Source: Schistocephalus solidus (Eukaryota; Platyhelminthes; Cestoda; Diphyllobothriidea; Diphyllobothriidae). From it: a stretch of 64,000 bases of DNA. Below are positions 11,862 through 23,079 of this stretch, piece after piece (position 1 is the first letter of the stretch; each line of letters opens with the position of its first letter). The position numbers and the translations under genes are program-made. The stretch covers positions 1-64,000 of the forward strand of contig WEDG01007035.1 in the NCBI GenBank assembly GCA_017591395.1, given 5' to 3'. A model generated the notes under the pieces. That model saw only the letters and a list, made by a program, of their open reading frames with translations, had not been told where the DNA came from and searched no databases.

Positions 11862-12058
11862 GAATTATTCAAATCTGCCAAAATCCCTCTACTAATTACT
11901 TGTGCCTGGTAGTCATCTGGTGGATTCTAGAGTAATTGCTTAGGAAATCCTGCTTGGGCAGTCAGTTAACTGTATCAGATTTGGTAGATTACATACGTTG
12001 CAGTAGGCTGGGCAGGTAATTTGACCCAAATGTGATAAAACTAGCGGCTCCCGGTGGG

Positions 12059-12141
12059 GGCTTCATAGTTCTGTTGGTTAGAGCGTTAGCTGCATTAAAG
12101 CCTTCCGCTTGCTGGCGTGGGTTCGAAACCCACCGAGGTCG
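12059..12141 (+). repeat. tRNA-like SINE head (SINE-A), plus-strand copy 2
   Basis: Has GGTTAGAGCGTTAGC and a perfect T-arm (GTGGGTTCGAAACCCAC). The acceptor halves around GGCTTC and GAGGTC can pair. The D-arm start (ATAGTTCTGTTGG) is degenerate. The 60 bases upstream (TAGGCTGGGCAGGTAATTTG) also precede the 9245 copy, so the repeat unit is larger than the tRNA-like head. Confidence 0.75.
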
Positions 12142-12169
12142 CCGGGTTTTTCACAAGTGGTTCAAATGA

Positions 12170-13175
12170 ATAGAAATGTAATCACCCGTGGTTCTGGCAT
12201 ATATTAGCGCTCTCGATGCTCTTAAAATTATACTCTTCTTCCCCAACTTATAGTTGCGTACCAGTATGACGAGAAATAATCGCACCATATTTTCGTCGAA
12301 CTTGACTTTGAAAATTATTTGCCGTTGCCGTTTCTAAACACAATGCAGAAAAAAACGTCTGACCATCAGGCACAAGTCCTCCATAAAGAGATGGGATGTT
12401 CCTGCTTGGAAGCTGGCCTTCCAACTTGTCGGTAATTTATGACTCGACCATCAGCAGTTTCTCGTGTTTTTCGCCATGCCTGTTCGGGCCGTGCACCGCA
12501 TAAAAAATACCATGGACTGAAATACAGAAGCGCACAGGGAAACAGACTAAGTGTGCGGTATTGTTCCAGTTCCACAAACCATGACAGTTCTGCGTGCAAG
12601 GCTTCGCAACTGTCCTTTAGCTCGCTCCTTTTCCAGTGACGGGATCACAAATATCCCGAAAAGAGTACTGCAGTGCCTTGCCAATGAGGCCAAATTTTGT
12701 CGCACTGACCTCATAAGCTATTCACACACCCGCCGTGTTTCAATGACGAGAGTTTCATGAGGGGTGGAGATGGGCATGTATGCCGTAGTTGGCGTAGCTG
12801 GGCTATTTGCGCGTCATTTGAAACCTTACTTCAAAGAAAGTGAGAGGAGGTTTCGGATTTCACATGAGTGGGGATTACTAGTCTTGCCTTCGTTGTAGGA
12901 GAGGCCCGCCAGTTGCTAAGATTCCAAGCCATTACTTGGCACTTGATTACGGGTTAAAGCGCATCAGGTTTATTATACCAAGGAAGGCACTAAATTTCCT
13001 CAAGGAGGTATGCCATTCGCTCTTCTCTCATGCATCACTGATCTGAATTGTGATGAGCTTGGGTGCAATACCTGACATAGTGTGGGTTTCAGTAAGATCG
13101 GTACAGACCGCCCCCTTTATGTGAATTAATATTACTTGCGTTTGGAGGGGGGCGGGTCTAGTATGCGGCACGCGC
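12170..13175. other. No recognisable gene
   Basis: Short frames only (for example 12,439-12,639 and 12,551-12,760) with no domain. Nothing further is supported. Confidence 0.5.
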
Positions 13176-13179
13176 AGAC

Positions 13180-13720
13180 CAGGTCATTAAGCGCTGCGCC
13201 AACTGACCGGCTCGGAATGGCTGTAGCCTGGAAATGGGAATAGTACCCTTTCCTCACTATAAACGATCTGACACGCTTGAAGCTATCACGGTACACTAAA
13301 AGAAGCAGGTTGGAAGGTTGCCAACTGATGTGATAAATCGGACCACGAGGTCATTTTAATGCGTGTTTGTGTGGAGTGGTGGACTGAGACTCAGGCTAAA
13401 ATGGCTCCTTCTTAATGTAGTCTTTAGGACACTATCACTACGAGCTGGGTGTGGCACCACGCTTAGGGGCGGCTCCGGCCGTGCCAGCCGCTGGCGCCCT
13501 CTTCCGCTTCCGTTCTCTTTGAGTCTGTACTGACCCGAGGACCAGGTGGGGTAGGAGGAGAGATTTCGGAAGATGCAGAGCAACTCTACTGCCGATATAA
13601 TCTACTTCACGCGCAAATCACCGTCCCTGCACCACCTTGCTTTGGAGAAAACGGTGGACTTCAAAGAAACCGGTGGTCGAACTGTCGTATGCTTCAGTAT
13701 AAGGACTCCGCACAGCCGGA
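13180..13720 (-). repeat. R1 dispersed repeat, copy b
   Basis: The reverse complement carries GGCAACCTTCCAA, CACCGTGATAG, TTTATAGTGAGGAAA and CCGAGCCGGTCAGTTGGC in the same order as copies a and d. The left-hand end joins a TTAAGAAGGAGCC-type block and the CACCGTCCCTGCACCACC block also seen at about 27,450 and 61,197. Confidence 0.75.
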
Positions 13721-13934
13721 CCTAGTTATTCCGTAAATTGGCGACCCCTTAAGCCGCGAGTTTTGGTGTAAACTAAGGCGTTTGTACTACATAGTGCGAG
13801 GATTAGGTAGCTGATAACACTGTTGGAGTTTAATAGCTGAACACTCCTGTGCTATTTCGGAAGGTTTGGTTGCTGCATTTTGGCAGTGACGATCAGTAAT
13901 CGGTTAGTGTTCATCAACTAACGCAGTCAATATT

Positions 13935-14118
13935 CCTGATCTAAACCGGCAAGACAATTAGCCCGTGGCTCAATGCTTAGAGCGTTAAACTTCTGCTCAG
14001 TGGGTCGAGGGTTCGATCCTCGTGTGGTGCACCACCTAGGGTTGGGTATGACTGGCTGATGACAACTAATAAGCCAGAAATGGCCATTCCAGTCTCCCTT
14101 GTCTTTGCTGGCAATATT
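13935..14118 (+). repeat. tRNA-like SINE (SINE-B), copy 1
   Basis: The head has GTGGCTCAATGCTTAGAGCG (box A-like) and GGGTTCGATCCTCG (box B, T-arm CGAGG/CCTCG). It is followed by a tail with GACTGGCTGATGAC and CCATTCCAGTCTCCCTTGTC. The same head and tail recur in reverse at 22,824-22,995 and the tail alone at 21,945-22,030. The acceptor stem does not pair well, so it is a SINE, not a tRNA gene. Confidence 0.75.
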
Positions 14119-14687
14119 AAAGAAGCAATTCAAACCGATTGTTTATGAGATAATGTCAATGATGACTAAAATTCTGTTCCAAGCCCGCACCCAGCCCTTG
14201 CCTCACACACCCGATTGACCCAGCCTAGATCCGACAAACAATGCAATGAGTTTTGGAACTGCGAGAGAAAGGTTAGACATCAGAAATTCAATGAAAAGTT
14301 AAGTCAACGTTGTTTAGGTTCTGTATGCGACGTCCAATTTTCTGGTGCCTTTGAGATAGAACAGAAGACTGCAGGCACCCACTAGCTCGAAAGAAGCATA
14401 TGATAGTTTTCGAGTGTTTGCTTGATTACTGAATGCGCCCAAATGCATGACCATTGACTGTAGTTGGGAAACCGGCATTCAGAAAGAAATGACTCGGTGA
14501 GTAATGACAGTTCGGTCGTTGCATGAGAGGATGCCCCGCAGCGATGTGTGCGCAGCACGGTGACTTGTGTAACTTCTGACGCACCATCTCATAAATCACC
14601 AACTTTGGCCTGAAATTTTACGGTCCCTCGAAGCCAACCATCCTCACTTCACCTCCATATGCATCATAAACTTCCGTTTCTTTCCAG

Positions 14688-14759
14688 TTTTTTTATATGG
14701 GATCCCGTTCTTTGTCACCGTAGCTGCCGGCCCTGTCAGCGACTTCAAGCACATGACCG
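14688..14759 (+). CDS. Candidate 72-bp host-gene exon, membrane-segment-like
   Basis: The stretch is preceded by a good polypyrimidine tract and acceptor (CTTTCCAG at 14,680-14,687) and followed by a consensus donor (GTAAGT at 14,760). The frame starting two bases in is open throughout and reads FLYGIPFFVTVAAGPVSDFK then HMT, a hydrophobic segment like a transmembrane helix with a short polar end. GIPFFVT followed by a polar loop recalls helix 4/5 regions of secretin/adhesion-type receptors, but this is a weak resemblance. I found no flanking exons that extend it. It may be one exon of a host membrane protein gene or chance. Confidence 0.25.
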
Positions 14760-16725
14760 GTAAGTCGAGCGGTTTAATATGTAAGTCAAAACTATGCCTT
14801 TGTACAGCAGTTCTAGCACCATCCTAAGTAACGTGTCGCATGGTCTCTTCCGACTTAACGAGATACGACGAGACGTTTTCACCTCGCAGCGCAAGCTCTC
14901 TCACACTGACATCGGGGGATACTCAGTACGACACCCGTGATCGTTTTGCCTGGTCGAGCAGTGCAACCTGTCAGAAGGTCAATCGTGGCTTGCCTGGAAG
15001 ACATTTGGATGAGTTCAGAGTGGCTGAGCAGGCAGAATTCCATTGCGGTGTCGCAGTTCGTTCCCACGCTTGCTGCCGCTTCGTCGCGCTGTCTTCCTGT
15101 ACGCCTCAGGCTTCTGGTCGATGCTCTGATGGAGGCGCTCGATCTTGGTACCAGCAAATCAACGTGCACCATTCGCTGATTGGTTGTAAACGACAGAGCC
15201 AAGATCTACTCGCGCTGGGGTCTAAGAATTTCAACTTGCCTGAAAAAGGTAGCTGGTGGCAACTGTTTTTAGACCTTCTTGTACACTCTTTCTCTCAGTA
15301 AAATCTGGTCCAACTCAATCTATCTTCCCTGAATTCTCATTTGAGGACACTCATGTTTTCGACTATAGGGAACTCGTGTAAGCGTCTTGTTCTACCCAGA
15401 CAACGGTTGCACTTTTGCAAAACAAATGGTTCAGCACGAAAGCAGTCGAAATCAGTCAAACGGGACAGGTATACAGCATGCGATTGTTGACAAGACACGC
15501 GGAAGGGTTTGGTGCGAACGGGGGAAGGCTGATATACATATGCAGTGACCATTTGCAGCCGGACAAGAGGTCACCTCATTAATGATATCAGGAAATTTGT
15601 CATTTTTTATCAGTTTCGCCTTGTTCTAAGCCTCTTTTTTCAATTCAATGCCCATGGTGCAGATTTTTCTATGCCCAAATGCCATTTTAGACCGTTTATC
15701 AACGAGCTATGGCTAAAGCTGCCTGCTAACTGCTACCGACCGTTTTACGCGCAGATATCTTTTCAAACACGACTGTGGGCACTCTGCTGGTGCACTTGAT
15801 ATTCCATTGCGGTATACACGCAAGTTTTTTAAAATTTTTATCAAAAATGAATGTGTGACAGCTGAGCAAATCCTTCGGAACAGAGCTCTTTAGAATCGAT
15901 CCGCAAGTTGCTCTGAAAAATTGACTAGCAATTCCTCAGCCATGGTGGAATAACTGCGTAATATTAACAAGCCGTCAACGAACAGTCAGAAGTATACAAA
16001 TACCGAATGGTTTACCATACTGGCGTTGCAGGCATTATTTAAAAGCCCATTCATGCATGCTCCACCTTTCTTGTGCCGCTGTATGACGCATGGGCGGGTC
16101 TCCAGCGTTACCCGTGGGTTTTATGGTAGAGGAACTCGAGTTTCCAAGCTGCAATTATAAATTCGCTCAAAAACGACCGCGTGACATTAGAATAAATCTT
16201 TCGGAGCAGTGCTTTTTTAGGCTCACTCCAAAAGTTTATATGAATCTTTGAGCCTAAGAACGGGATTTTCTATACGAACGGATGAACCCCTGTGGCCGCG
16301 TCATGCTGCGCCAGAAGATCGGTGAAACACGCGTGCCTGGGTTTTTCGTTGGTACCTGCGACATCGGTATGGTAAATCATAATGTATCCCCTCAACCGTC
16401 ACCTTGGCTAATACCCCTCTCCTTCCCAGGACACCACCCCTTATCTTCTGCTTTTGCATCTGGGCTTTTTCTGTCGCGGGTAATGGGTAATTTCATTAGC
16501 TGCGCTATTTCACGGTCAGTCGTAAACGCGCAGAAAACCGTGTTACTGTTGACACACTGCAGTGAAGTAAATAGTTGACTTTCATGCTCTCTCAGTAGAT
16601 ATATTAGTTTAATAAAATTGAAGGATGTTAAAAAATAACAGGATAACATAAGCTCATACAATTTGGAAACCCTTCTTTCACATTATAGCGCACCCCCCCC
16701 CCACTGCGATTGAAACTCTAACGAC
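14760..16725. other. Stretch without a confirmed gene; GC-richer open frames at 14.8-15.3 kb
   Basis: Around 14,840-15,301 three overlapping frames on both strands stay open for 80-153 codons in locally GC-richer DNA. None has a recognisable domain, and openness on both strands suggests composition rather than coding. If the 14,688 exon is real, further exons could lie here. Confidence 0.4.
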
Positions 16726-16727
16726 AC

Positions 16728-16943
16728 TCCCACTGGCGCGGCTTTGAAGATTTCCAAATGAAGGTGCAATTCAGGCCGGCCTGCGAATCCGACTTCAAAG
16801 GCACATTCGTAAAGCGCCGTTACTGGCATTGTTACCCAGGTAAGCTATGGCACATTCATAAATGTAGCCCTGCACAGGCAGACTGGGCACCAGGTTGTAA
16901 GTAGCACGTGCAAAGCCACTGCCTAGCCTTGGCATATACTGTG
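16728..16943 (+). repeat. R2 repeat, copy 1
   Basis: About 215 bases clearly similar to 19,778-19,993 in the same orientation, sharing CGGCTTTGAAGATTT, GCGCCGTTACTGGCATTGTT and CAGACTGGGCACCAGGTTGT then AAGTAGCACGTGCAAA. No coding content is evident. Confidence 0.85.
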
Positions 16944-19500
16944 TGTATGAAACAGTATCAGATACGGGTATGATACTGATACTGCCTCCGATGACGTGTT
17001 TGAGTCGAAATGCGAAAATGTCAGGCGAATAAACATCTTATCCCAGTGATCGCATCTACTTCTTCTCAATTACTACCTGGGACTCGCATTTTCGCTTGTA
17101 TCGACAGTCCACGAATCAAGTGTCAGTCAAGGTACACGGGGAATTAAATAAATACTGTTCCAGTCTGAAATAGATTCAAGTGGGTTTAAAGCAACACAAA
17201 ACTAGAGCGACTTTCTACTTGTAACTGGGTTCGGGACTGACTGGGACGACATACAGACATTCGTTTCTTTTCAGGTATCTGCAGATTACGAAGCCACCTA
17301 CACGTTGGCTCAAGTATTCCATTGTGCAAGGGCTGCTTTCTGGCTGCCAGTGGATGTCAAGAAGTGCTTGAATGCTTAACCACGCGGTTCTAGAGCCTGC
17401 TGCACACCCGTTTCCTTCATTTAGACAACCTCTTATTCAAAGGTGGGGCATTTTTAAAAAGACTGTACATTGCCTTCTGATTTACAGAAATCTATTTCAA
17501 GTTCAATAAAATATAAAAAAGAATCTTTGCACGGGCAAACACTGAGGTCATTTTTAACTTAATTGTACCATTTTATTAACAGTAGCAAAATCTTTCAAAA
17601 GTCCTATTACAAAATGACGTTTCGGATGAGTATCGGGATGTAGAGAACTGCACATAGCAATGCTGCAGAATTGTTCAATGTTTCAGTGGGATGGTGTTTA
17701 CCCATGTAGAAACAGTGGAGGAGGAAAATGAAATTTCCTTTCCGCCTTGGACCACCGGATAGGGATCGTACCTAGGCTCTTTCTTGGATACTCGTAGTTG
17801 TTAGTAATCAATGCTACTGAAAAGCCGAGGAATATTAGCATGGTCACCCACTAACCTACGGAGCAAAGAGTCAACATCTTTATTCGCGACGGTTGAAATG
17901 ATGAACCAACGACATCTTTACTTCAGATGCTGGGTGCAATCTGTGTCTGAGTTCGGGGTACCAGAAATAGTCTTGCCAATGGTCCTCGTGATTTTCCAGA
18001 AACAGTTTCAAAGACTATTAATTTGAACAGCTCTCCTCTGTCTATCATTTCAGGAGGCAAAAAATTAAGGAGAAACTTTACTAACGAGTAATCTCTTCGA
18101 CTGGTTGGACCTACAACCAGTCTTCAGATTGTTCCGCATTTTGAGGCGCACCTTGTACCCCACCGTGCGGCACGGTAATTTACGCGTGAAAAGTTTATCA
18201 CAACCAACGCACTGAAACCTTTTCAAAATCCACTTGCTGTATCGCGATTTTAATCTGTGTGTGGTGGAACTATCGGCCAGTTATTACTATATTTAAATCA
18301 TTTCGTTAACGGAAAATTTCAACGTTTCCGCTTACCGTTTACTCTTCTACAATTCCGCCGCAAATAAGTAGGAACATGTTTGAAGCATACGGCCAGACGC
18401 AAAGGGTGTCCTTTAACGCACTGTGGAACAATGTTGCTTACTCGCTGGGTACTTCTTCCTCGATTAAATTGCACTTTTCAACTGCATTGCTAATTTATAA
18501 AATGCAGAGCTTTTAACAGGACAGGCTATTTTATGGTGTATGTACGCGTCTAAAAACTAAGAGGTTATCCGTTTTGGCCACAAATTCTACAGTTTTGCAA
18601 AGACAAAACGGCTTGATGTAATAAAGGGTAACACGAATTGCCAGAAGAGGGCTGTCCCAGTTTCTGCCATCCTGATAGGAAACGTGAAGTAACCCATTTG
18701 TTAAATTGCGTTTAGGTTCAAGTGGTTGTCATCCGCTGCCAATAGGGTGATACTAAGCCAATTAGTAGCACACACGCACCGGTGTGTTCCACAGACTGAT
18801 GAGCTCCATTACTTTTTCCTCTTTCTTGAATGTTATAAGTGGCATAGTTAAATGTTTTTGAATGAGACAAAATTTTGGCGTTGTGTTCAATGAGTCTTTT
18901 CAGTCGGGGAATCAAAGGACATCTGGGGAGCTCTAAAATCGTGGTGAATAAATACATTGTAGCTCGAACTATGAAAATAGGCAAGCAAGAAAGATGAGGA
19001 TCTATGCACTTAAGGTGAAGGGAGTAAGACTAATCGAGGTCTCAGCAAAGACCAGTGGCGCACGCACTATCAACTGAGCTTTGACGCTGGAGTATTTCAA
19101 GACTATACATCATACGATCGTAAAGAGTTCATCGATATTCACTTGTCAGAAAATTCGAGGAGCACCAACATTGGCCAATTACTTCGTAGAAAAATGAATC
19201 CGCTGTACTGAGGATTATGTCACCTGAATAGATTAGCAGCACAAGGTATTCTTAACAGCTTGGAGAATTATTCTATGCGTTGCGAACGTCTGGAAAAATT
19301 TCTCTGGTGATATTTAAAAACCCATTTCTGCATGTTCGGATGATAATGGGATGGCCTGTGGAGCTTTTATTTCTCACCAGATGTTGGAAAGGACGTTTCT
19401 GTTCAGTCATAAATTCAGAAACTTTCTGCTCAACTACTGCCCTGTGTGAGTGGGTGTGACAGTGGAGAGGTTGCATTTTAACAAGACTTTACGGCCTCTA
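16944..19500. other. Long stretch without a recognisable gene
   Basis: Frames of 60-90 codons (17,811-18,026 plus; 18,718-18,984 minus) have no domain. A segment at 17,040-17,100 (TCCCAGTGATCGCATCTACT and CCTGGGACTCGCAT) recurs inverted near 21,400-21,445. Confidence 0.5.
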
Positions 19501-19505
19501 CTCCT

Positions 19506-19650
19506 TGCCGCTGTGATGTGTCTGGCGGGACCCCAAGGCAAAACGGGACGAGGGAGTCCAGGGCTGAGCGAGTTTTCAACAACTCATGAATCAATACTCA
19601 CAACTTTGATTGCAATAGTTTCCAATGGTGTGAGGATGCCTCAGTTCAGT
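19506..19650 (+). repeat. SINE-C-like repeat, copy 1
   Basis: Shares CAAAACGGGACGAG-GAGTCC and a following block ending in CCAATGGTGTGAGGATGCCT with the copy at 21,712-21,865. The short core recurs at 22,060, 22,290, 22,730 (minus) and 23,024 (minus). Confidence 0.65.
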
Positions 19651-19777
19651 AGAGTTAAGGCTTTGCTTCTCTGTAATTTCCTCAAAAAGTAATCGCTACT
19701 TTGGAGTAAATCAGTCCATTTGAAGGCTTATAAATGTAGACTGAAAGTTAACATGACGCACTTGAATCCCGCATGCC

Positions 19778-19993
19778 GCTCTCACAGGCACGGCTTTGAA
19801 GATTTGCAAATGACGAGGTAACTCAGGCCAACCTTAGAATCAGACTTCAAAAGCACCCTCGCAAGGCGCCGTTACTGGCATTGTTACCAAGGTGAGATAC
19901 GACCCTCGCATAAACGTAGCCTGACACAGGCAGACTGGGCACCAGGTTGTAAGTAGCACGTGCAAATCCGCTGCTTGGCTTTGGTAGCCACTG
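19778..19993 (+). repeat. R2 repeat, copy 2
   Basis: Second copy of the repeat at 16,728-16,943. It runs directly into an alternating GC-rich CA/CG tract at 19,994-20,020 (GTGCGCGCGTGTGCGCGCGC). Confidence 0.85.
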
Positions 19994-20069
19994 TGCGCGC
20001 GTGTGCGCGCGCGCTCACTTTCCACCAGTCGTCTGCACCTTCTCCTGTCGCCAAAGCTCAGATAGTGTA

Positions 20070-20152
20070 GGAGGAGGAGGAGGAGGAGGAGGAGGAGGAG
20101 GAGGAGGAGGAGGAGGAGGAGGAGGAGGAGGAGGAGGAGGAGGAAGAGGAAG
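20070..20152 (+). repeat. (GGA)n microsatellite
   Basis: About 24 perfect GAG/GGA units ending in GAAGAGGAAGAGAGA. It explains the artefactual poly-Leu and poly-Gly open frames seen on the two strands here. Confidence 0.95.
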
Positions 20153-20159
20153 AGAGATT

Positions 20160-21055
20160 CGGCATAATCAGGCTTTTCCTTAAACCTATTCATGCGCATG
20201 TCATTGTATGATCCGTTTCATGGGTCAGTGATAAAGACCGTCGATCGCGACACCAAAGTGTGAAAAAACCGTAGACAGCTAATATTGGAGTGACCTAAAC
20301 AGCGCAATTCTCCGAAAAATCTGGTGGTCCCATTATAGTACGCTCCTTTTTCCAATCCTCGCGTGGTTCAAACGTGGTTCAGACAAAGTGTGTTTCGAGT
20401 ATTACCCTTGGTATATAGTGGTGTGTAAGCTAACTAGTTAGAATTCCCGTAAAAGGAAGATGCAGCTCATTACTGGAACATATTTTTTTCATGTATAACT
20501 GGACAAAATGTGACTTCGTTTTCCAGCACTACTAATGAACGCAATGCATAAGTGGGCATGTTATACGTGAAGAATGGCAACGTGGGTAGGTCTGTTTAAA
20601 GCATGGAAGAGGGCGTTAAAGCGTTAGCAATGAACAGAAAAGTCTATGCTGAGCATCATCGTTCGAGTGATCTGTTATTTTGCACTGAATAAGACCGGCC
20701 TGCACTGCAACCTAACCCTCACCACAACTCCCTCCATTACAATTGTTAGGAGAAGCATTGGTTACCACGTTACTGGGGTCGCAGGATAGATCGTTGTCAA
20801 TTTTCCAACTATCAAGGCCCACTTAACCAAGCAATCATGAACCGCCTCTAATTACTAACATGTAAATAGTCGATTTTCGGTTGGGTGTAAGTAAACTGTC
20901 AACAGAAAAGGGATGTCACGAATTTCGAGATTTTAAGAATAAGGAAACGGGAATTTGTGCACATGTTCTATATCGTAATTTTAGAAAACCCATCTTTTAT
21001 CTACGACATCTAGAGACCCTGTAAGGACCAATTCTAGTAGCCAGCATCATTAATT
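20160..21055. other. No recognisable gene
   Basis: No open frame above about 60 codons and no clear repeat. Confidence 0.5.
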
Positions 21056-21059
21056 GAGA

Positions 21060-21142
21060 TTCCCACACGAGGATTAAACTAAGGCAAAGTGGATCATTAA
21101 CCGTTAAAATCCAACGCTCTCTACAACCGAGCTACCAGACCT
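21060..21142 (-). repeat. Degenerate tRNA-like sequence
   Basis: The reverse complement has GGTCTGGTAGCTCGGTTGTA then GAGAGCGTTGG (box A-like) and TAGTTTAATCCTCGTG, a weak box B. Extra bases in the D-arm and the poor T-arm argue against a functional tRNA; it is probably an old SINE head. Confidence 0.45.
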
Positions 21143-21711
21143 CACATCCTTTGGCGGAAATGGAGACTAGGCCAAATCATAGGACACTAGCGTTCATCGA
21201 TGTCTTCTAGTTCTGGGATAGTAAAACATTTTTTTAAATACTTTTAGGCCGTTCCTCCAGTCTTCAAAATGTGACACTACCTCCAGATGGGATTTCAATA
21301 GTGAACAGCTGGCTTATAATCTGTACTTTGTGCAGACACCGTGATGGAGGTTCCCTTCATCTAGCTTTATGGATATCAATCTCAAAAATGGAAGCAGATA
21401 TGCGAGTCCCAGGTTCTTGCCGCAACGTGCGATCACTGGGATAATAGGCGTACTAGCATGAGTTTTCGGTCCCCAACAGGAAGCCATCATCAGGTACTGC
21501 GAGAACGCAACAACAAATTAGCAGCTTTTGCCGTCTAACAAATAGGAAGGAGGTAAGGAGTGGGGAGGGGGGCAGGGTGTGATGTGTGCGATATACGTTT
21601 GAGTCCACGCCACCTCATGACATGATGACAGCGTATGGCCTCTGATAGGCACTGGGCTGCAGGGGGTATATCGTTGTGTCTGTTGATGGAATTGGTGTCA
21701 GACACCAGCTG

Positions 21712-21865
21712 TGTTGCTGCTGGCGGGGTTCGAGATTGAGTTTCAATGCAAAACGGGACGAGTGAGTCCGGTAACCGATGGGTGAGCGTTCATCAACTTA
21801 TGAGTAAACAATGACAACTTGAACTGCAATATTTTCTAATGGTGCGAAGGTACTTTGCATTGCCT
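21712..21865 (+). repeat. SINE-C-like repeat, copy 2
   Basis: Carries TGCTGGCGGGGTTCGAGATT, AAAACGGGACGAGTGAGTCC and the downstream TTTCTAATGGTGCGAAGGT block, collinear with copy 1 at 19,506. GGGTTCGAGATT could be a relic of box B. Confidence 0.65.
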
Positions 21866-21944
21866 TGTGAGACCCTATTAACACAGTACAATATTCTATA
21901 AAACTATAAAGTAGGGAGTAATAAATTCAGAATGACATTACCGA

Positions 21945-22030
21945 CAAAGACATGGGAGACTGGAATGGCAAGTTCTGGCTTTTTAGCCGTCAACTGCCAG
22001 CCATTCCCAACCCCTATGTTGACAATATTA
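21945..22030 (-). repeat. SINE-B tail fragment
   Basis: The reverse complement matches the 3' part of SINE-B: GGCTGGCAGTTGACGG, then CCATTCCAGTCTCCCATGTC and a short GGTAATG end. The tRNA-like head is missing. Confidence 0.6.
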
Positions 22031-22289
22031 TTCTACCTATGTCATATGCCGCCCTGCAGCTACTGGTGGGAATCTAGAGTGAGCCCCAGGGCACAGTGGA
22101 ACGAGTGAGCCCCAGAACCGATTTTAGGCTTCCGTGTACCAATAGTAATATATTCATTTTTGAAATTTTTTTAGAAGTGGGATCAAAGTGCATACCCAAT
22201 CAAGGATCAAGTATAATGTGAAATAATAGATATCATCGTTATTCGTAGGTATGAGCAGTGCTGGTTTGGTGTAACATTGCTTTCACCTG

Positions 22290-22390
22290 CTGCTGTGTGG
22301 CTGCTGGTGGGGCTCGAGAGCAAGCCCCAAGGCAGAATGGGACGATTGAGTTGCGGTTACGATTGGTGACCACAAATAGTGTATACTCGC
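22290..22390 (+). repeat. SINE-C-like repeat, copy 3
   Basis: Core GCTGCTGGTGGGGCTCGAGA then GCCCCAAGGCAGAATGGGAC and GATTGAGTTGCGG. A similar core sits at 22,060-22,125 in the same orientation. Confidence 0.55.
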
Positions 22391-22724
22391 GTCCTATAGG
22401 ACGAATCAGTAGCCAAAGAGCAACCAAACTCAGCTAGTAGGGTAGCCATTTCTGGAAATGCGTGAAAACTGTAAGATAAGTCTGTTTATTGCAAAAGCGC
22501 AATTTACTGTCAAGTGGTCAACTACAGGAAGGGATTCAGAGAGCATGGAGGGCTTTTAGGGAAATAGGAAAGTTTGATCAGAAGCAGGAGTAAATGTTGT
22601 CTTAAAATTAATAAAAAATAATAAAGAGGCCATAGACCAATTTACCTTGAAGCAGTGATACAATATGCATGAAATCCTCAGTATTGGGCAGCAAATATCT
22701 GACCTTGGTTGATGAACGCTGCAT

Positions 22725-23075
22725 CAATCGGTTACAAGACTCACTCGTCCCGTTCTGCCTTGCGCCTCACTCTCGATTCCCGTCAGTAAGCACACAGTGG
22801 CTACTATTATAAGCAGCTGAGCATGGCCGACAAGAACAAGGGAGACTGGAATGTTGATTTTTGGCTCCTTAGTCGTCATCAGCCAGCCATACCCCAGGTG
22901 GTGCCCCACCTGAAGCTCAAAGCGTTTGATTAGACGTCCAATGCCTTAACGATTGGGCGACAGGCTAGTGTTCTTGCCGGTTTAGATCAAGAATACGCAC
23001 ATTAGTGCACAGGCATTAATCGATTGGTTACAGGACTCATTCGTCCCGTTCGGCCTTGGGCCTATACTATAGGCA
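22725..23075 (-). repeat. SINE-C core, full SINE-B copy 2 and second SINE-C core, nested cluster
   Basis: 22,725-22,805 and 23,024-23,075 are minus-strand SINE-C cores (ACTCACTCGTCCCGTTCTGC and ACTCATTCGTCCCGTTCGGC). Between them, 22,824-22,995 is a full reverse copy of SINE-B with head and tail. The arrangement suggests SINE-B inserted next to or into a SINE-C unit, although the two cores could be independent insertions. Confidence 0.6.
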
Positions 23076-23079
23076 AATT

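Noticed and set aside
13961..14032. Functional tRNA gene
   Set aside because: The T-arm and box B are good, but the acceptor stem does not pair and a second copy with the same 3' tail occurs at 22.8 kb, so it is a SINE.
14840..15301. 153-codon plus-strand frame and 107-codon minus-strand frame
   Set aside because: Frames on both strands are open over the same stretch and no motif or homology is recognisable; composition explains them.
20001..20199. Open frames encoding long poly-Gly and poly-Leu stretches
   Set aside because: They are produced by the GGA microsatellite and have no other protein features.
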